A stretch of 64,000 nt of DNA from Clostridia bacterium (GTDB lineage Bacteria > Bacillota > Clostridia > Oscillospirales > CAG-272): NCBI GenBank assembly GCA_017468385.1, contig JAFUIQ010000011.1:65622-129621 (forward strand), in the 5' to 3' direction. Below, one piece after another: positions 17,506 to 24,380 of the stretch. Made by a program: the position numbers and the translations under genes. Each line of letters begins with the position of its first letter. Within the stretch, counting starts at the first letter, position 1. The notes under the pieces were generated by a model. That model saw only the letters and a list, made by a program, of their open reading frames with translations, did not search any database and had not been told where the DNA came from.

Positions 17506-18447
17506 TTACAAAACCGCATACAGCCCCCCGGCGAGGAGGTAGCCCAGCGCCGCGCAGGCGGGAAAGGTGATCACCCACGCGAGAATGCACCGGAAGAATT
17601 GCCGCTTGCGGATGAAGCCATCCGGTGATATGATGGCGCAGGCGGCCACCGCGGCGGTTTTGGTGTGGGTGGTGGAGGCGGGAATCCCCACCGCGCTGAG
17701 CAGCAGAAGTGCGGTGTCACAGGCGATATCCGCCGCCAAAGCGGTGCGCGGGCGAAGGGGCGCCAGATCGTCCCCCACTGCGTCCGTCATGCGCCGCCCG
17801 CCGCACAAGGCACCCATCCCCATCACCAGGGCGGCGATGCCGATCACTACAGGATGATCGGCCCGGGCAAAGCCGGACAGAGCCAGAAAAGCGCAGAATT
17901 TGGACAGATCCTGTACTCCGTGGAGCAGGGATGAGGCGGCGGCAGACAGAATCTGCCACCGATGCACCGTGGATTCCCGGGAGGTTCGGGGGATCAGCAG
18001 GGGCACAACGGTGCCCGCCGCCGCCCCCGCCAGGACACATAGGCTCATCCACAACACCGCGGGCAGCAGGACACGGAGCACGGAATCGCCCCCGCCCAGG
18101 GCGGCAGATGCCCCCGCCGCGGCGGACAGAATCCCATGACTTTCGCTGGTGGGCAATGCGGCGATCCATGCACCGAGGGCAAACAAAACCGACGCCCCCA
18201 GCGTGGCCAGTACGCCGATGTTCCCCGCATCCCCAAAATCGGTGGCGGACAAAACGGATTCGCCGATTCCCCCGAAGAACAGCACTCCGCACACGCCGCC
18301 CACGGCGTTGCAGATGCCGCACAGGATGGCGGCACGCCTCATGGAGATAGCCCCCGAGCAGACGGCGGCGGCAATGGAGGTGCAGGCATCGGTGGCCCCG
18401 TTCAGAAAAATCAGCAAGACAATGACGATCGCAATGGCGTTGTGCAT
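17506..18447 (-). CDS. PiT-family inorganic phosphate permease
   Basis: A 313-residue protein read leftward from ATG 18447, which follows GGGGGAGGACCT. PiT carriers import phosphate with a cation. The two family repeats are visible: NGATDACTSIAAAV near residue 15, in place of the usual GANDVANS-like motif, and GIPASTTHTKTAAV near residue 265. About eight to ten membrane segments are predicted. Many PiT genes sit beside a phoU-like gene; none is here. Instead the divergent neighbour encodes a winged-helix regulator, which may control it. The Asn to Thr change in the first motif (GATD) is noteworthy. Confidence 0.85.
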   Translation of the reverse strand: MHNAIAIVIVLLIFLNGATDACTSIAAAVCSGAISMRRAAILCGICNAVGGVCGVLFFGGIGESVLSATDFGDAGNIGVLATLGASVLFALGAWIAALPTSESHGILSAAAGASAALGGGDSVLRVLLPAVLWMSLCVLAGAAAGTVVPLLIPRTSRESTVHRWQILSAAASSLLHGVQDLSKFCAFLALSGFARADHPVVIGIAALVMGMGALCGGRRMTDAVGDDLAPLRPRTALAADIACDTALLLLSAVGIPASTTHTKTAAVAACAIISPDGFIRKRQFFRCILAWVITFPACAALGYLLAGGLYAVL

Positions 18448-18469
18448 AGGTCCTCCCCCGGGTGAAAAT

Positions 18470-18494
18470 CGCGGTTTGGATTGACAAAACCGCG
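18470..18494. promoter_or_regulatory. Inverted repeat around the -35 between divergent genes
   Basis: CGCGGTTT, nine bases, AAACCGCG: a perfect 8-bp inverted repeat whose centre holds the TTGACA -35 (18481-18486) of the regulator gene. It is well placed for repression of the regulator and possibly of the permease. It could also be chance. Confidence 0.5.
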
Positions 18495-18509
18495 GGAAAT
18501 TGGTATCAT
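18481..18509 (+). promoter_or_regulatory. Promoter of the degenerate response regulator gene
   Basis: TTGACA (18481-18486), 17 bases, TATCAT (18504-18509). A perfect palindrome TACTATAGTA (18511-18520) covers the expected start of transcription. Confidence 0.8.
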
Positions 18510-18544
18510 ATACTATAGTAAAAATATGCAGACGTGAGGCAGAT

Positions 18545-19177
18545 ATGATAAGTGGGGCACGGACAGAGGGGGAGATCCTCTTTTTCAGTGGGGATGATAC
18601 CCTGAGACAAACCCTGGCCGTGCTGTGCGGTGTCTCCGGTGAGGCGGCTTCCGGCGTGCGGCCCCGACTCTGCATCGCGGATGAGGACAGCCTGTCGCGT
18701 AAGCGGTGCATGGAGGGGGCCGGGAAGTACCGTGCCGCCGTGCTTTTGCTGGGGGGCGCGCCGCCGGATGCCCCCGCGAAGGGCATCTATCATCTGCCCC
18801 GTCCGTTTTTGTTTTCGGAGTTCACGGATCTTCTGCGGGGGATCCTGTCCGATACCGAAAAAACAGCCGAAACGGCTACGCCCACAGGGGCGGATCGGAT
18901 TATTCTGACACGGGATGGGTGGTTGTGCTGTGGGGAGAGAAGATGTCATCTGTCCCCCACGGAGGAGCAGATTCTGCGTCTTTTGCTGCAGGCGGCACCT
19001 GCGCCGGTTTCCCGCGGGCAGATCGCGCAGATCTTTGTGAGCCGACGGGGCAACGGTGTGGATGTATACATCAGTTATCTGCGGCGCAAATTGGGAGAAC
19101 TAACGCCCCAGGTGGGGATTTTGTCCGTCCGTGGCCGGGGATATGCCCTGGTCGGTGGGAAAATAGTATCAAAATGA
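18545..19177 (+). CDS. OmpR-type winged-helix regulator with degenerate receiver
   Basis: A 210-residue protein. ATG 18545 follows GAGG at seven bases and lies downstream of the promoter, ruling out the longer frame from 18500. The C-terminal 95 residues are a classic OmpR/PhoB DNA-binding domain (HLSPTEEQILRLLLQ, then DVYISYLRRKLGE and VRGRGYALV). The N-terminal ~115 residues have the outline of a receiver (ILFFSGDDTLRQTLAVL at the start and PRPFLFSEFTDLLRGIL at the end) but no clear phosphorylatable Asp, and Arg replaces the conserved Lys. No histidine kinase is next to it. It probably acts without phosphorylation. It is divergent from the phosphate permease, and thiI follows 21 bases later. 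Confidence 0.75.
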   Translation: MISGARTEGEILFFSGDDTLRQTLAVLCGVSGEAASGVRPRLCIADEDSLSRKRCMEGAGKYRAAVLLLGGAPPDAPAKGIYHLPRPFLFSEFTDLLRGILSDTEKTAETATPTGADRIILTRDGWLCCGERRCHLSPTEEQILRLLLQAAPAPVSRGQIAQIFVSRRGNGVDVYISYLRRKLGELTPQVGILSVRGRGYALVGGKIVSK

Positions 19178-19198
19178 ATCAACAATGGAGATAGAAAT

Positions 19199-20380
19199 AT
19201 GAAAGAAGTCATCCTGTGCAAATACGGAGAAATTATCCTGAAGGGGGCGAACAAGTCCCAGTTTGAGAGCATTCTGCTCCGCGAGGTGCGCCGCCGTGCC
19301 GCCCATGTGGGACAGTTTGAGGTCAGCTATGCCCAGAGCACCGTGTGCATTGCTCCGCTGACGGATGAGGAAGATATGGAGGAAATGTTCCGCCAGGCCA
19401 AGCACGTCTTTGGCTTTGTAGGCATCACCCGCGCCGCAGTAGCGGAAAAGACGGTGGAGGATATCTGCCGTGTGGCGGCGGAGTATCTGCCCCCCTATCT
19501 GGCGGGTGCCCGAAAACTGCGGGTGGAGGCCAAGCGCTCCGATAAGCAGTTCCCCCTCAAATCCCCCGAATTGGCCGGGGAGGTAGGCGGAGCGATTCTG
19601 TCCGTCATGCCCCATCTGAAGGTGGATCTGACCCATCCCGACGTAACCGTGCGCATTGAGGTGCGGGATCAGTACGCCTATATTCACGCAGGCCAGGAAA
19701 AGGGCGCCGGCGGCATCCCGGTGGGATGCGGCGGACGGGGACTTCTGCTCCTCTCCGGCGGTATCGATAGCCCTGTGGCCGGCTATATGATGGCCCGCCG
19801 AGGACTGGCGCTGGATGCCCTGTATTTTGAAAGCATCCCCTATACCAGCGAACTGGCGCGGGAAAAAGTGTTTACCCTGGCCAAACTTATGACGGAGTAC
19901 TGCGGCAAGATCCGCATGCACGTGATCTCCCTGACGAAGATTCAGGAAGCCATCCGCGACAACTGCGACGAGGATTACTTCACCTTGCTCCTTCGCCGCT
20001 TTATGGTGCGTCTGTCCTGCCGGATGGCAGAGCAGTGCGGCGCGCCGGCTCTCGTGACCGGCGAGAGTCTGGGACAGGTAGCCAGCCAGACGCTGGCGGC
20101 GATCTGCGTGACAGAGGCCGCGTCGGACCGGCCCATCCTTCGCCCCTGCATCGGTATGGACAAGGAAGAAATCGTGCGGACCGCTCGGGAAATCGGCACC
20201 TTTGAGACGTCGATTTTGCCCTACGAGGATTGCTGTACGGTGTTCACGCCCCGCCATCCCAAGACCCAGCCGGTACTGGAGAAAGTGCTGGAACAGGAAG
20301 CAAAGCTGGATTACGAGGCGCTCTTTGAGGAAGCCTGGCTGACCCGCAATACGCTGGTGGCCGAGCCGTTCTCGCTTTGA
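19199..20380 (+). CDS. thiI: tRNA 4-thiouridine synthetase ThiI
   Basis: A 393-residue protein, the length of short ThiI lacking the C-terminal rhodanese domain. It adenylates U8 of tRNAs and, with a cysteine desulfurase, inserts sulfur. Domains: N-terminal ferredoxin-like (KYGEIILKGANKSQFE), THUMP to about residue 165, then a PP-loop ATPase with SGGIDSPVAG at about 184. DYFTLLLRRFM and TGESLGQVASQTL are family hallmarks. The partner desulfurase (iscS/nifZ-type) that often precedes thiI is not in this window. The start is ATG 19199, preceded by AATGGAGATAGAAAT. It is probably cotranscribed with the upstream regulator and the downstream membrane protein. Confidence 0.95.
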   Translation: MKEVILCKYGEIILKGANKSQFESILLREVRRRAAHVGQFEVSYAQSTVCIAPLTDEEDMEEMFRQAKHVFGFVGITRAAVAEKTVEDICRVAAEYLPPYLAGARKLRVEAKRSDKQFPLKSPELAGEVGGAILSVMPHLKVDLTHPDVTVRIEVRDQYAYIHAGQEKGAGGIPVGCGGRGLLLLSGGIDSPVAGYMMARRGLALDALYFESIPYTSELAREKVFTLAKLMTEYCGKIRMHVISLTKIQEAIRDNCDEDYFTLLLRRFMVRLSCRMAEQCGAPALVTGESLGQVASQTLAAICVTEAASDRPILRPCIGMDKEEIVRTAREIGTFETSILPYEDCCTVFTPRHPKTQPVLEKVLEQEAKLDYEALFEEAWLTRNTLVAEPFSL

Positions 20381-20412
20381 TTAAGAGACATCGTGAAAAG
20401 GTGGTGACAGTC

Positions 20413-20787
20413 ATGAAGCGGCATCTTTGGACCATCGTGTATATTGCTTTGCATGCCATTGTATTTGGCGCCATGTTTTTGCCGCCGCTGTGGATTCCCA
20501 ACCATGGCAACGGAAATGGCTATGAATATCATCTGTGGCTGGCGGCCATGTTCCCCATCGGAAGTGGAGCCATGGGCATCCTGGCGGCCTTCTTACCCGT
20601 GAAGCGGCAGGTGCGGCTGATCGCCGCCGCCTTGCTTTTGCTGGGGCTTCTGTTTCCGGGATGGGTTGGGACGGCGTTCTATGTGGTTTGTTATACATTG
20701 TGCTTTTTTGCCGCCCGACTGCTTATCTGGATGATTTGTTCCACTATGGCGGACTACCGGGCCTATCGGGCACGAAACCGGGAATAA
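20413..20787 (+). CDS. Small four-helix integral membrane protein
   Basis: A 124-residue protein. ATG 20413 is chosen because AAAGGTGG lies eight bases before it. About four hydrophobic segments fill it (TIVYIALHAIVFGAMFLPPL, LWLAAMFPIGSGAMGILAAF, LIAAALLLLGLLF, AFYVVCYTLCFFAARLLIWM), with a short charged tail. No recognised family. It begins 33 bases after thiI and ends just before a terminator, so it is the last gene of that unit. Function unknown. Confidence 0.6.
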   Translation: MKRHLWTIVYIALHAIVFGAMFLPPLWIPNHGNGNGYEYHLWLAAMFPIGSGAMGILAAFLPVKRQVRLIAAALLLLGLLFPGWVGTAFYVVCYTLCFFAARLLIWMICSTMADYRAYRARNRE

Positions 20788-20789
20788 AA

Positions 20790-20834
20790 TAAAGACGGCT
20801 GCTTTGCCCAACTTCTCATAAGGAAGTTGGGCAG
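20790..20834 (+). repeat. Left copy of a 3' terminator-like repeat element
   Basis: AAAGACGGCTGC, about ten variable bases, then TTCTCATAAGGAAGTT. An inverted copy sits at 21572-21611, right behind the histidine kinase gene. Each copy begins a few bases after a stop codon. Confidence 0.7.
20805..20833 (+). terminator. Terminator of the thiI unit
   Basis: TGCCCAACTTC / GAAGTTGGGCA, an 11-bp perfect stem with a 7-base loop, followed by GTTTTATT. Confidence 0.85.
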
Positions 20835-20845
20835 TTTTATTCGCC

Positions 20846-20980
20846 TGCAGCGAGTTCTATTGCTTTGCAGTGATATTCGGCTTACGCCGAGTGGTATTCG
20901 CTGCGCGAGTTTAGGAGGCGAATAAAATACCACTGAAGCTAAAGGCTTCAATATCACTATTGCGGAGCAATAATATCACT
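20846..20980. repeat. Palindromic repeat with conserved joints and variable hairpins
   Basis: On the + strand AGTGATATT (20869) - hairpin CGGCTTACGCCG - AGTGGTATT (20890), a central stretch, then AATACCACT (20926) - hairpin GAAGCTAAAGGCTTC - AATATCACT (20950) - hairpin ATTGCGGAGCAAT - AATATCACT (20972). The 9-base joints are conserved and inverted around a centre near 20910, while the hairpin stems differ but keep pairing. It looks like a MITE-type or REP-like element. It lies in the 308-bp gap between 20787 and 21096. Confidence 0.75.
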
Positions 20981-21004
20981 CTTACTTTCTCTGCCAATTC
21001 ATGA

Positions 21005-21015
21005 TATAATATAAT
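21005..21015 (+). promoter_or_regulatory. Probable -10 region for the orphan gene
   Basis: Two overlapping TATAAT hexamers (21005-21010 and 21010-21015). No convincing -35 is seen upstream. Confidence 0.4.
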
Positions 21016-21095
21016 CAGCATTATAGGGGTATGGGCATTGCCCTATGCATTTGTAATACAAAGGCGAAACTTGCGATAAAAAGGAGAAAAGAATA

Positions 21096-21461
21096 ATGAA
21101 TAACAGTGTATCAAATTGGATTGATAAAGTTTTGGATCAAGAAATTCCCAATACGGTTGTAGCTTTCTGCTTTAATCTTTACGAGGAATCCGATGGCAGT
21201 TGGGCAATGGAATTGGTTGGAACAGAACGCTTTGACCTCGAAGACGAAGACTGGGCATGCAACGAATTGACCGATTTTGGATCACGAGAGTGTTTGTATA
21301 ATTGGGAAATGGAGTGTGAATGGGACGAAGCTTTAGAATATATGGTTAAGGAATTGAGCCGGTATTTAGAAAACGGTAAATATGCAGATTTGCTGAAATC
21401 AAAAGATGGTGTTGGCGTTGGATTTGTAGACGGGAATATCGAAATTTTGCACACTAAATAA
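21096..21461 (+). CDS. Hypothetical acidic protein in an AT-rich islet
   Basis: A 121-residue acidic protein, preceded by AAAAAGGAGAAAAGAATA and followed at once by a terminator. It is rich in Trp, Glu and Asp (VGTERFDLEDEDWACNEL, YNWEMECEWDEALEYM) and has no signal peptide or membrane segment. No family is recognised; its size and acidity are typical of immunity-type proteins in polymorphic toxin loci, but no toxin lies nearby. Its codon use is AT-rich compared with thiI and the kinase on either side, which suggests recent acquisition. Confidence 0.65.
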   Translation: MNNSVSNWIDKVLDQEIPNTVVAFCFNLYEESDGSWAMELVGTERFDLEDEDWACNELTDFGSRECLYNWEMECEWDEALEYMVKELSRYLENGKYADLLKSKDGVGVGFVDGNIEILHTK

Positions 21462-21467
21462 AAAACG

Positions 21468-21500
21468 AACCCCAACAAATTTTAAAAATCTGTTGGGGTT
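21468..21500 (+). terminator. Terminator of the orphan gene
   Basis: AACCCCAACA / TGTTGGGGTT, perfect 10-bp stem, followed by AATCTTTG. Confidence 0.8.
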
Positions 21501-21571
21501 AATCTTTGTCTTCTGCAGAGCAATTATGCCTTTTTGGACCGTCGAGGACGCCGGTCCCTACAAGGAAAATC

Positions 21572-21611
21572 AAACTTCCTTATGAGAACCAGCCCTTCGC
21601 AGCCGTCTTTT
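21572..21611 (-). repeat. Right, inverted copy of the 3' repeat element
   Basis: Read on the complement it is AAAAGACGGCTGC, variable bases, TTCTCATAAGGAAGTT, beginning just after the kinase stop codon. It mirrors the copy at 20790-20834, so the two bound an islet of about 0.8 kb. Confidence 0.7.
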
Positions 21612-21613
21612 AC

Positions 21614-23539
21614 TTATGCCAGAGGGAATGTCAGGGTGACCTTGAACAGATCCCCATCGGTGCTCAGGGCCAGACGGCCCTTTTGCAGTGCCGTCAGGGA
21701 ATTGGCGATGGACAATCCGAGTCCGCTTCCTTCGGTGGAGCGGGAGGAATCCCCCCGGGTGAATCGCTCCAGCAGCTCCTCACCGGGGATGTTCAGCGGA
21801 TCCTGGGACATATTGCGGAAGGTGAAGCAGGCGGATGTGTCCGACGTCTCCAGATTCAGATATACCCGGGATCCGGGCATGGCGTATTTGAGGATGTTGC
21901 TCATCAGATTGTCAAATACCCGCCACATGAGCCGTCCGTCCGCCAGAATGGTGACGGGATGCTCCGGCTTGGTGACGATCAGCGTCAGATTTCGCCCGGC
22001 AAGACGCTCCTCGTATTCCCCCTCGATCTGGCCGATCAGCATGGCGGCATCGCAGGGGCGAAGATCCACGGCCACGTTGCCCGTGGCGGCCTTGGACGCT
22101 TCAATCAGATCCTCCGTCAGTTTCTTCAGCCGGGAGGACTGCCGATCCAGCACGCGGATGTATTCCGCCATGGGCTCCTCCGTCACGTTCTCTTTCTTCA
22201 TCAGATCCACGTAATTGACGATGGAGGTGAGGGGCGTCTTGATGTCGTGGGATACGTTGGTGATCAACTCCGTCCGGAATCGCTCGCTCTTCATCCGCTC
22301 CTCCACCGCACGGCCCATGCCTTCGCCCAGCTGATTCATGGTGTGGGCGAACTTTTTGAAATCTCCCATCAAGTATTCTTCCTCCACGGGGGCATCCAGG
22401 TGTCCTGCCGCCATCCGCTCTCCGCCCACCTGGATCTTTCGCATCATGGACACGGAGGTAAGCAAAATCAGGGCAAGACAGGCATCCTTGATAAGAAGAA
22501 ACAGAATACCGATCATCGGCACCCCGCGGGTGATGAGGAGAATGAGAAGATCCGCCACCCCATTGACCGCGATCAGTATGGCGGTTTTCGGGATCAGGGG
22601 GATCGATCCCAAAGCGAAGCCGATGAAGCGGAAGAAACGGAAGATGCCGCCGCCGATGAAGCGGAAAACGGGCCATACGATGCGGCGCCAGAGGAACGTG
22701 AGGATGCGCCAGATGAGAAGGACACCCTGCCAGATCACGGTGTTTTTCAGAGTGGTTCCGGACTTTACACGAACGGCCAGACTGGTGAAAAAAACCGTCA
22801 GCAACACCGCATCCACAAAAGCTGCGGCAACGCCGAGGGCGAGCAGAACGCGCCAAGGCAGATCCCACATAGAATCGATGACGGCGATGTGCAGAGCGAA
22901 TAGCAGAATGTATCCGCCAAGCAGAAGATCCAGGGGAATCTTGTCAAACCAGCTGCGGGTGATTTCCTCGGATTTGCGCCGATGACCTGCTGTGCACATC
23001 AGAAGGATCAGCAGAATCACATACAGAACGGCACAGCCTGCGGCGATGTAGGGCATCGCGTATCGGAGAGGGAAGAAAGTGCTCAGTCCCTCGTGCAGTG
23101 TCTTATATACATCGCTGTGGGGAAGATCCGGATTCACCTGCAGGGTAACGTGGTATCGCGGGGATTCATAATCGTCGCTGTACCACTCCCGCCGCCAAAT
23201 GGTGTACTGTAGTTTTCGGTCTGCCTCCGTGTTCGGGAGGGGAATGTCGGAGGAGGCCACGATGTTGTAAGCATCGTCCTTGATCTGGAACAGTACGTTG
23301 GAGTGCTTGTAAATCTCCGACGGATCATCTCCCCGCAGATGGGCACTCCAGATTTTTTCCTCATCAAGGGCCAGCATCTCACGGAAAACGGTGCTCTCCA
23401 CATACGCCTGGGACATGCGGTCCACATCGCCGGCATAAATGATCACCGACAAAAAAGATGCGGCTACGGCCGTCAGCAGAAGGATCACCGCCAACGCACC
23501 GAGAACTATTTTTGCTGCGCTGCTGTGCAGAAGCTTCAT
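21614..23539 (-). CDS. Multi-pass membrane sensor histidine kinase
   Basis: A 641-residue protein read leftward; its ATG overlaps the stop of the response regulator (ATGA). It has an N-terminal membrane helix (about 10-32), an extracytoplasmic domain (about 33-155), a second helix (160-182), then several more membrane segments up to about residue 355, which is more than a typical two-helix sensor. After a HAMP-like linker comes the HisKA box NVSHDIKTPLTSIV (His near 430), an N-box DNLMSNILKYA, and the ATP-binding GSGLGLSIANSL. It phosphorylates itself and then the cognate regulator encoded just upstream. The signal is unknown; the multi-helix core suggests sensing in or at the membrane. Confidence 0.92.
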   Translation of the reverse strand: MKLLHSSAAKIVLGALAVILLLTAVAASFLSVIIYAGDVDRMSQAYVESTVFREMLALDEEKIWSAHLRGDDPSEIYKHSNVLFQIKDDAYNIVASSDIPLPNTEADRKLQYTIWRREWYSDDYESPRYHVTLQVNPDLPHSDVYKTLHEGLSTFFPLRYAMPYIAAGCAVLYVILLILLMCTAGHRRKSEEITRSWFDKIPLDLLLGGYILLFALHIAVIDSMWDLPWRVLLALGVAAAFVDAVLLTVFFTSLAVRVKSGTTLKNTVIWQGVLLIWRILTFLWRRIVWPVFRFIGGGIFRFFRFIGFALGSIPLIPKTAILIAVNGVADLLILLITRGVPMIGILFLLIKDACLALILLTSVSMMRKIQVGGERMAAGHLDAPVEEEYLMGDFKKFAHTMNQLGEGMGRAVEERMKSERFRTELITNVSHDIKTPLTSIVNYVDLMKKENVTEEPMAEYIRVLDRQSSRLKKLTEDLIEASKAATGNVAVDLRPCDAAMLIGQIEGEYEERLAGRNLTLIVTKPEHPVTILADGRLMWRVFDNLMSNILKYAMPGSRVYLNLETSDTSACFTFRNMSQDPLNIPGEELLERFTRGDSSRSTEGSGLGLSIANSLTALQKGRLALSTDGDLFKVTLTFPLA

Positions 23540-24243
23540 CGTTTTATACCTCCATCGTTCTTTTCGCCCATTACGTATCCCTGGCCCCAGACCACCCGCA
23601 GATAGCGGGGCGAGGCGGGATCGATCTCAATCTTTTCCCGCAGATGACGGATATGTACCGCTACGGTGCTTTCCGCCCCGTAGGGGGAATCCTTCCAGAC
23701 CCGGCGGTAGATTTCCTTCGGCGGCAGAATCTCCCCCGGATGCTTCATCAGAAGCCGCAGAATCTCGTACTCCGTGGGGGTCAGGGTGAGGGGATCCCCG
23801 TCCAGGGTGACGGTACGGGACCGCTCGGCCAGAGTGATGCCCCCCAGGCGGATTTCATCGTCTCGCCTGGCACCGCCCAAGGTGGTGTACCGTCTGAGTT
23901 GGGAGCGCACCCGGGCGGACAATTCCACCGGATTGAAGGGCTTGGTGACGTAATCGTCCGCGCCGATGTTCAGCCCCAGGATTTTGTCCGTGTCCTCCCC
24001 CTTGGCGGTCAGCAGGATCACGGGCACATTGTATTCCTCCCGCAGGCGGGCGGTGGCACCCAGCCCGTCCATCTTCGGCATCATAATGTCCATCAGCACC
24101 AGATGGATCTCCTCCCGGGAGAGGATCTCCAGAGCCTCCACGCCGTTTCCCGCGGAGAAGGTTTCGTATCCGTCGGCGTGGAGATAAATCTCCAAAGCCG
24201 ACACGATGTCTTTTTCGTCATCGCAAATCAGAATGTTGTACAT
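23536..24243 (-). CDS. OmpR/PhoB-family response regulator
   Basis: A 235-residue protein. The receiver (1-118) has the acidic pair CDDEKD, the phosphorylatable Asp in LVLMDIMMPKMDG (about residue 52), Thr in LLTAKG and Lys in YVTKPFNP. The winged helix (about 130-228) has LTLTPTEYEILRLL and VAVHIRHLREKIE. AGAGGTAGCCCT precedes ATG 24243. It is paired with the kinase by a four-base overlap. A promoter and an inverted repeat just upstream suggest autoregulation. Confidence 0.95.
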   Translation of the reverse strand: MYNILICDDEKDIVSALEIYLHADGYETFSAGNGVEALEILSREEIHLVLMDIMMPKMDGLGATARLREEYNVPVILLTAKGEDTDKILGLNIGADDYVTKPFNPVELSARVRSQLRRYTTLGGARRDDEIRLGGITLAERSRTVTLDGDPLTLTPTEYEILRLLMKHPGEILPPKEIYRRVWKDSPYGAESTVAVHIRHLREKIEIDPASPRYLRVVWGQGYVMGEKNDGGIKR

Positions 24244-24279
24244 AGGGCTACCTCTTTACCGATCTCGTTCTCTATATGT

Positions 24280-24308
24280 ATTATAGCAAATGGATCCTTA
24301 ATTGAAAA
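24280..24308 (-). promoter_or_regulatory. Promoter of the two-component operon
   Basis: On the complement, TTTTCA (24303-24308), 17 bases, TGC-extended TATAAT (24280-24285). Confidence 0.75.
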
Positions 24309-24319
24309 GTGCAAAGAGT

Positions 24320-24333
24320 TTAAGATTTCTTAA
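24320..24333. promoter_or_regulatory. Candidate operator for the response regulator
   Basis: TTAAGA-TT-TCTTAA, a perfect 6-bp inverted repeat lying 11 bases upstream of the -35. Position fits an OmpR-type activator site; binding by the adjacent regulator is an inference. Confidence 0.45.
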
Positions 24334-24356
24334 GGAATCGGAAAAAGGAAAGAAAA

Positions 24357-24375
24357 GCCCCGCACAAGGCGGGGC
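24357..24375 (-). terminator. Terminator of the XRE regulator gene
   Basis: GCCCCGC-CTTGT-GCGGGGC on the complement, followed by TTTTCTTTCC. Confidence 0.85.
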
Positions 24376-24380
24376 GAGAA

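Noticed and set aside
20785-21616. Treating the islet as a transposon with a transposase
   Set aside because: The only gene inside is a 121-residue acidic protein without DDE or other transposase motifs; no target-site duplication could be defined.
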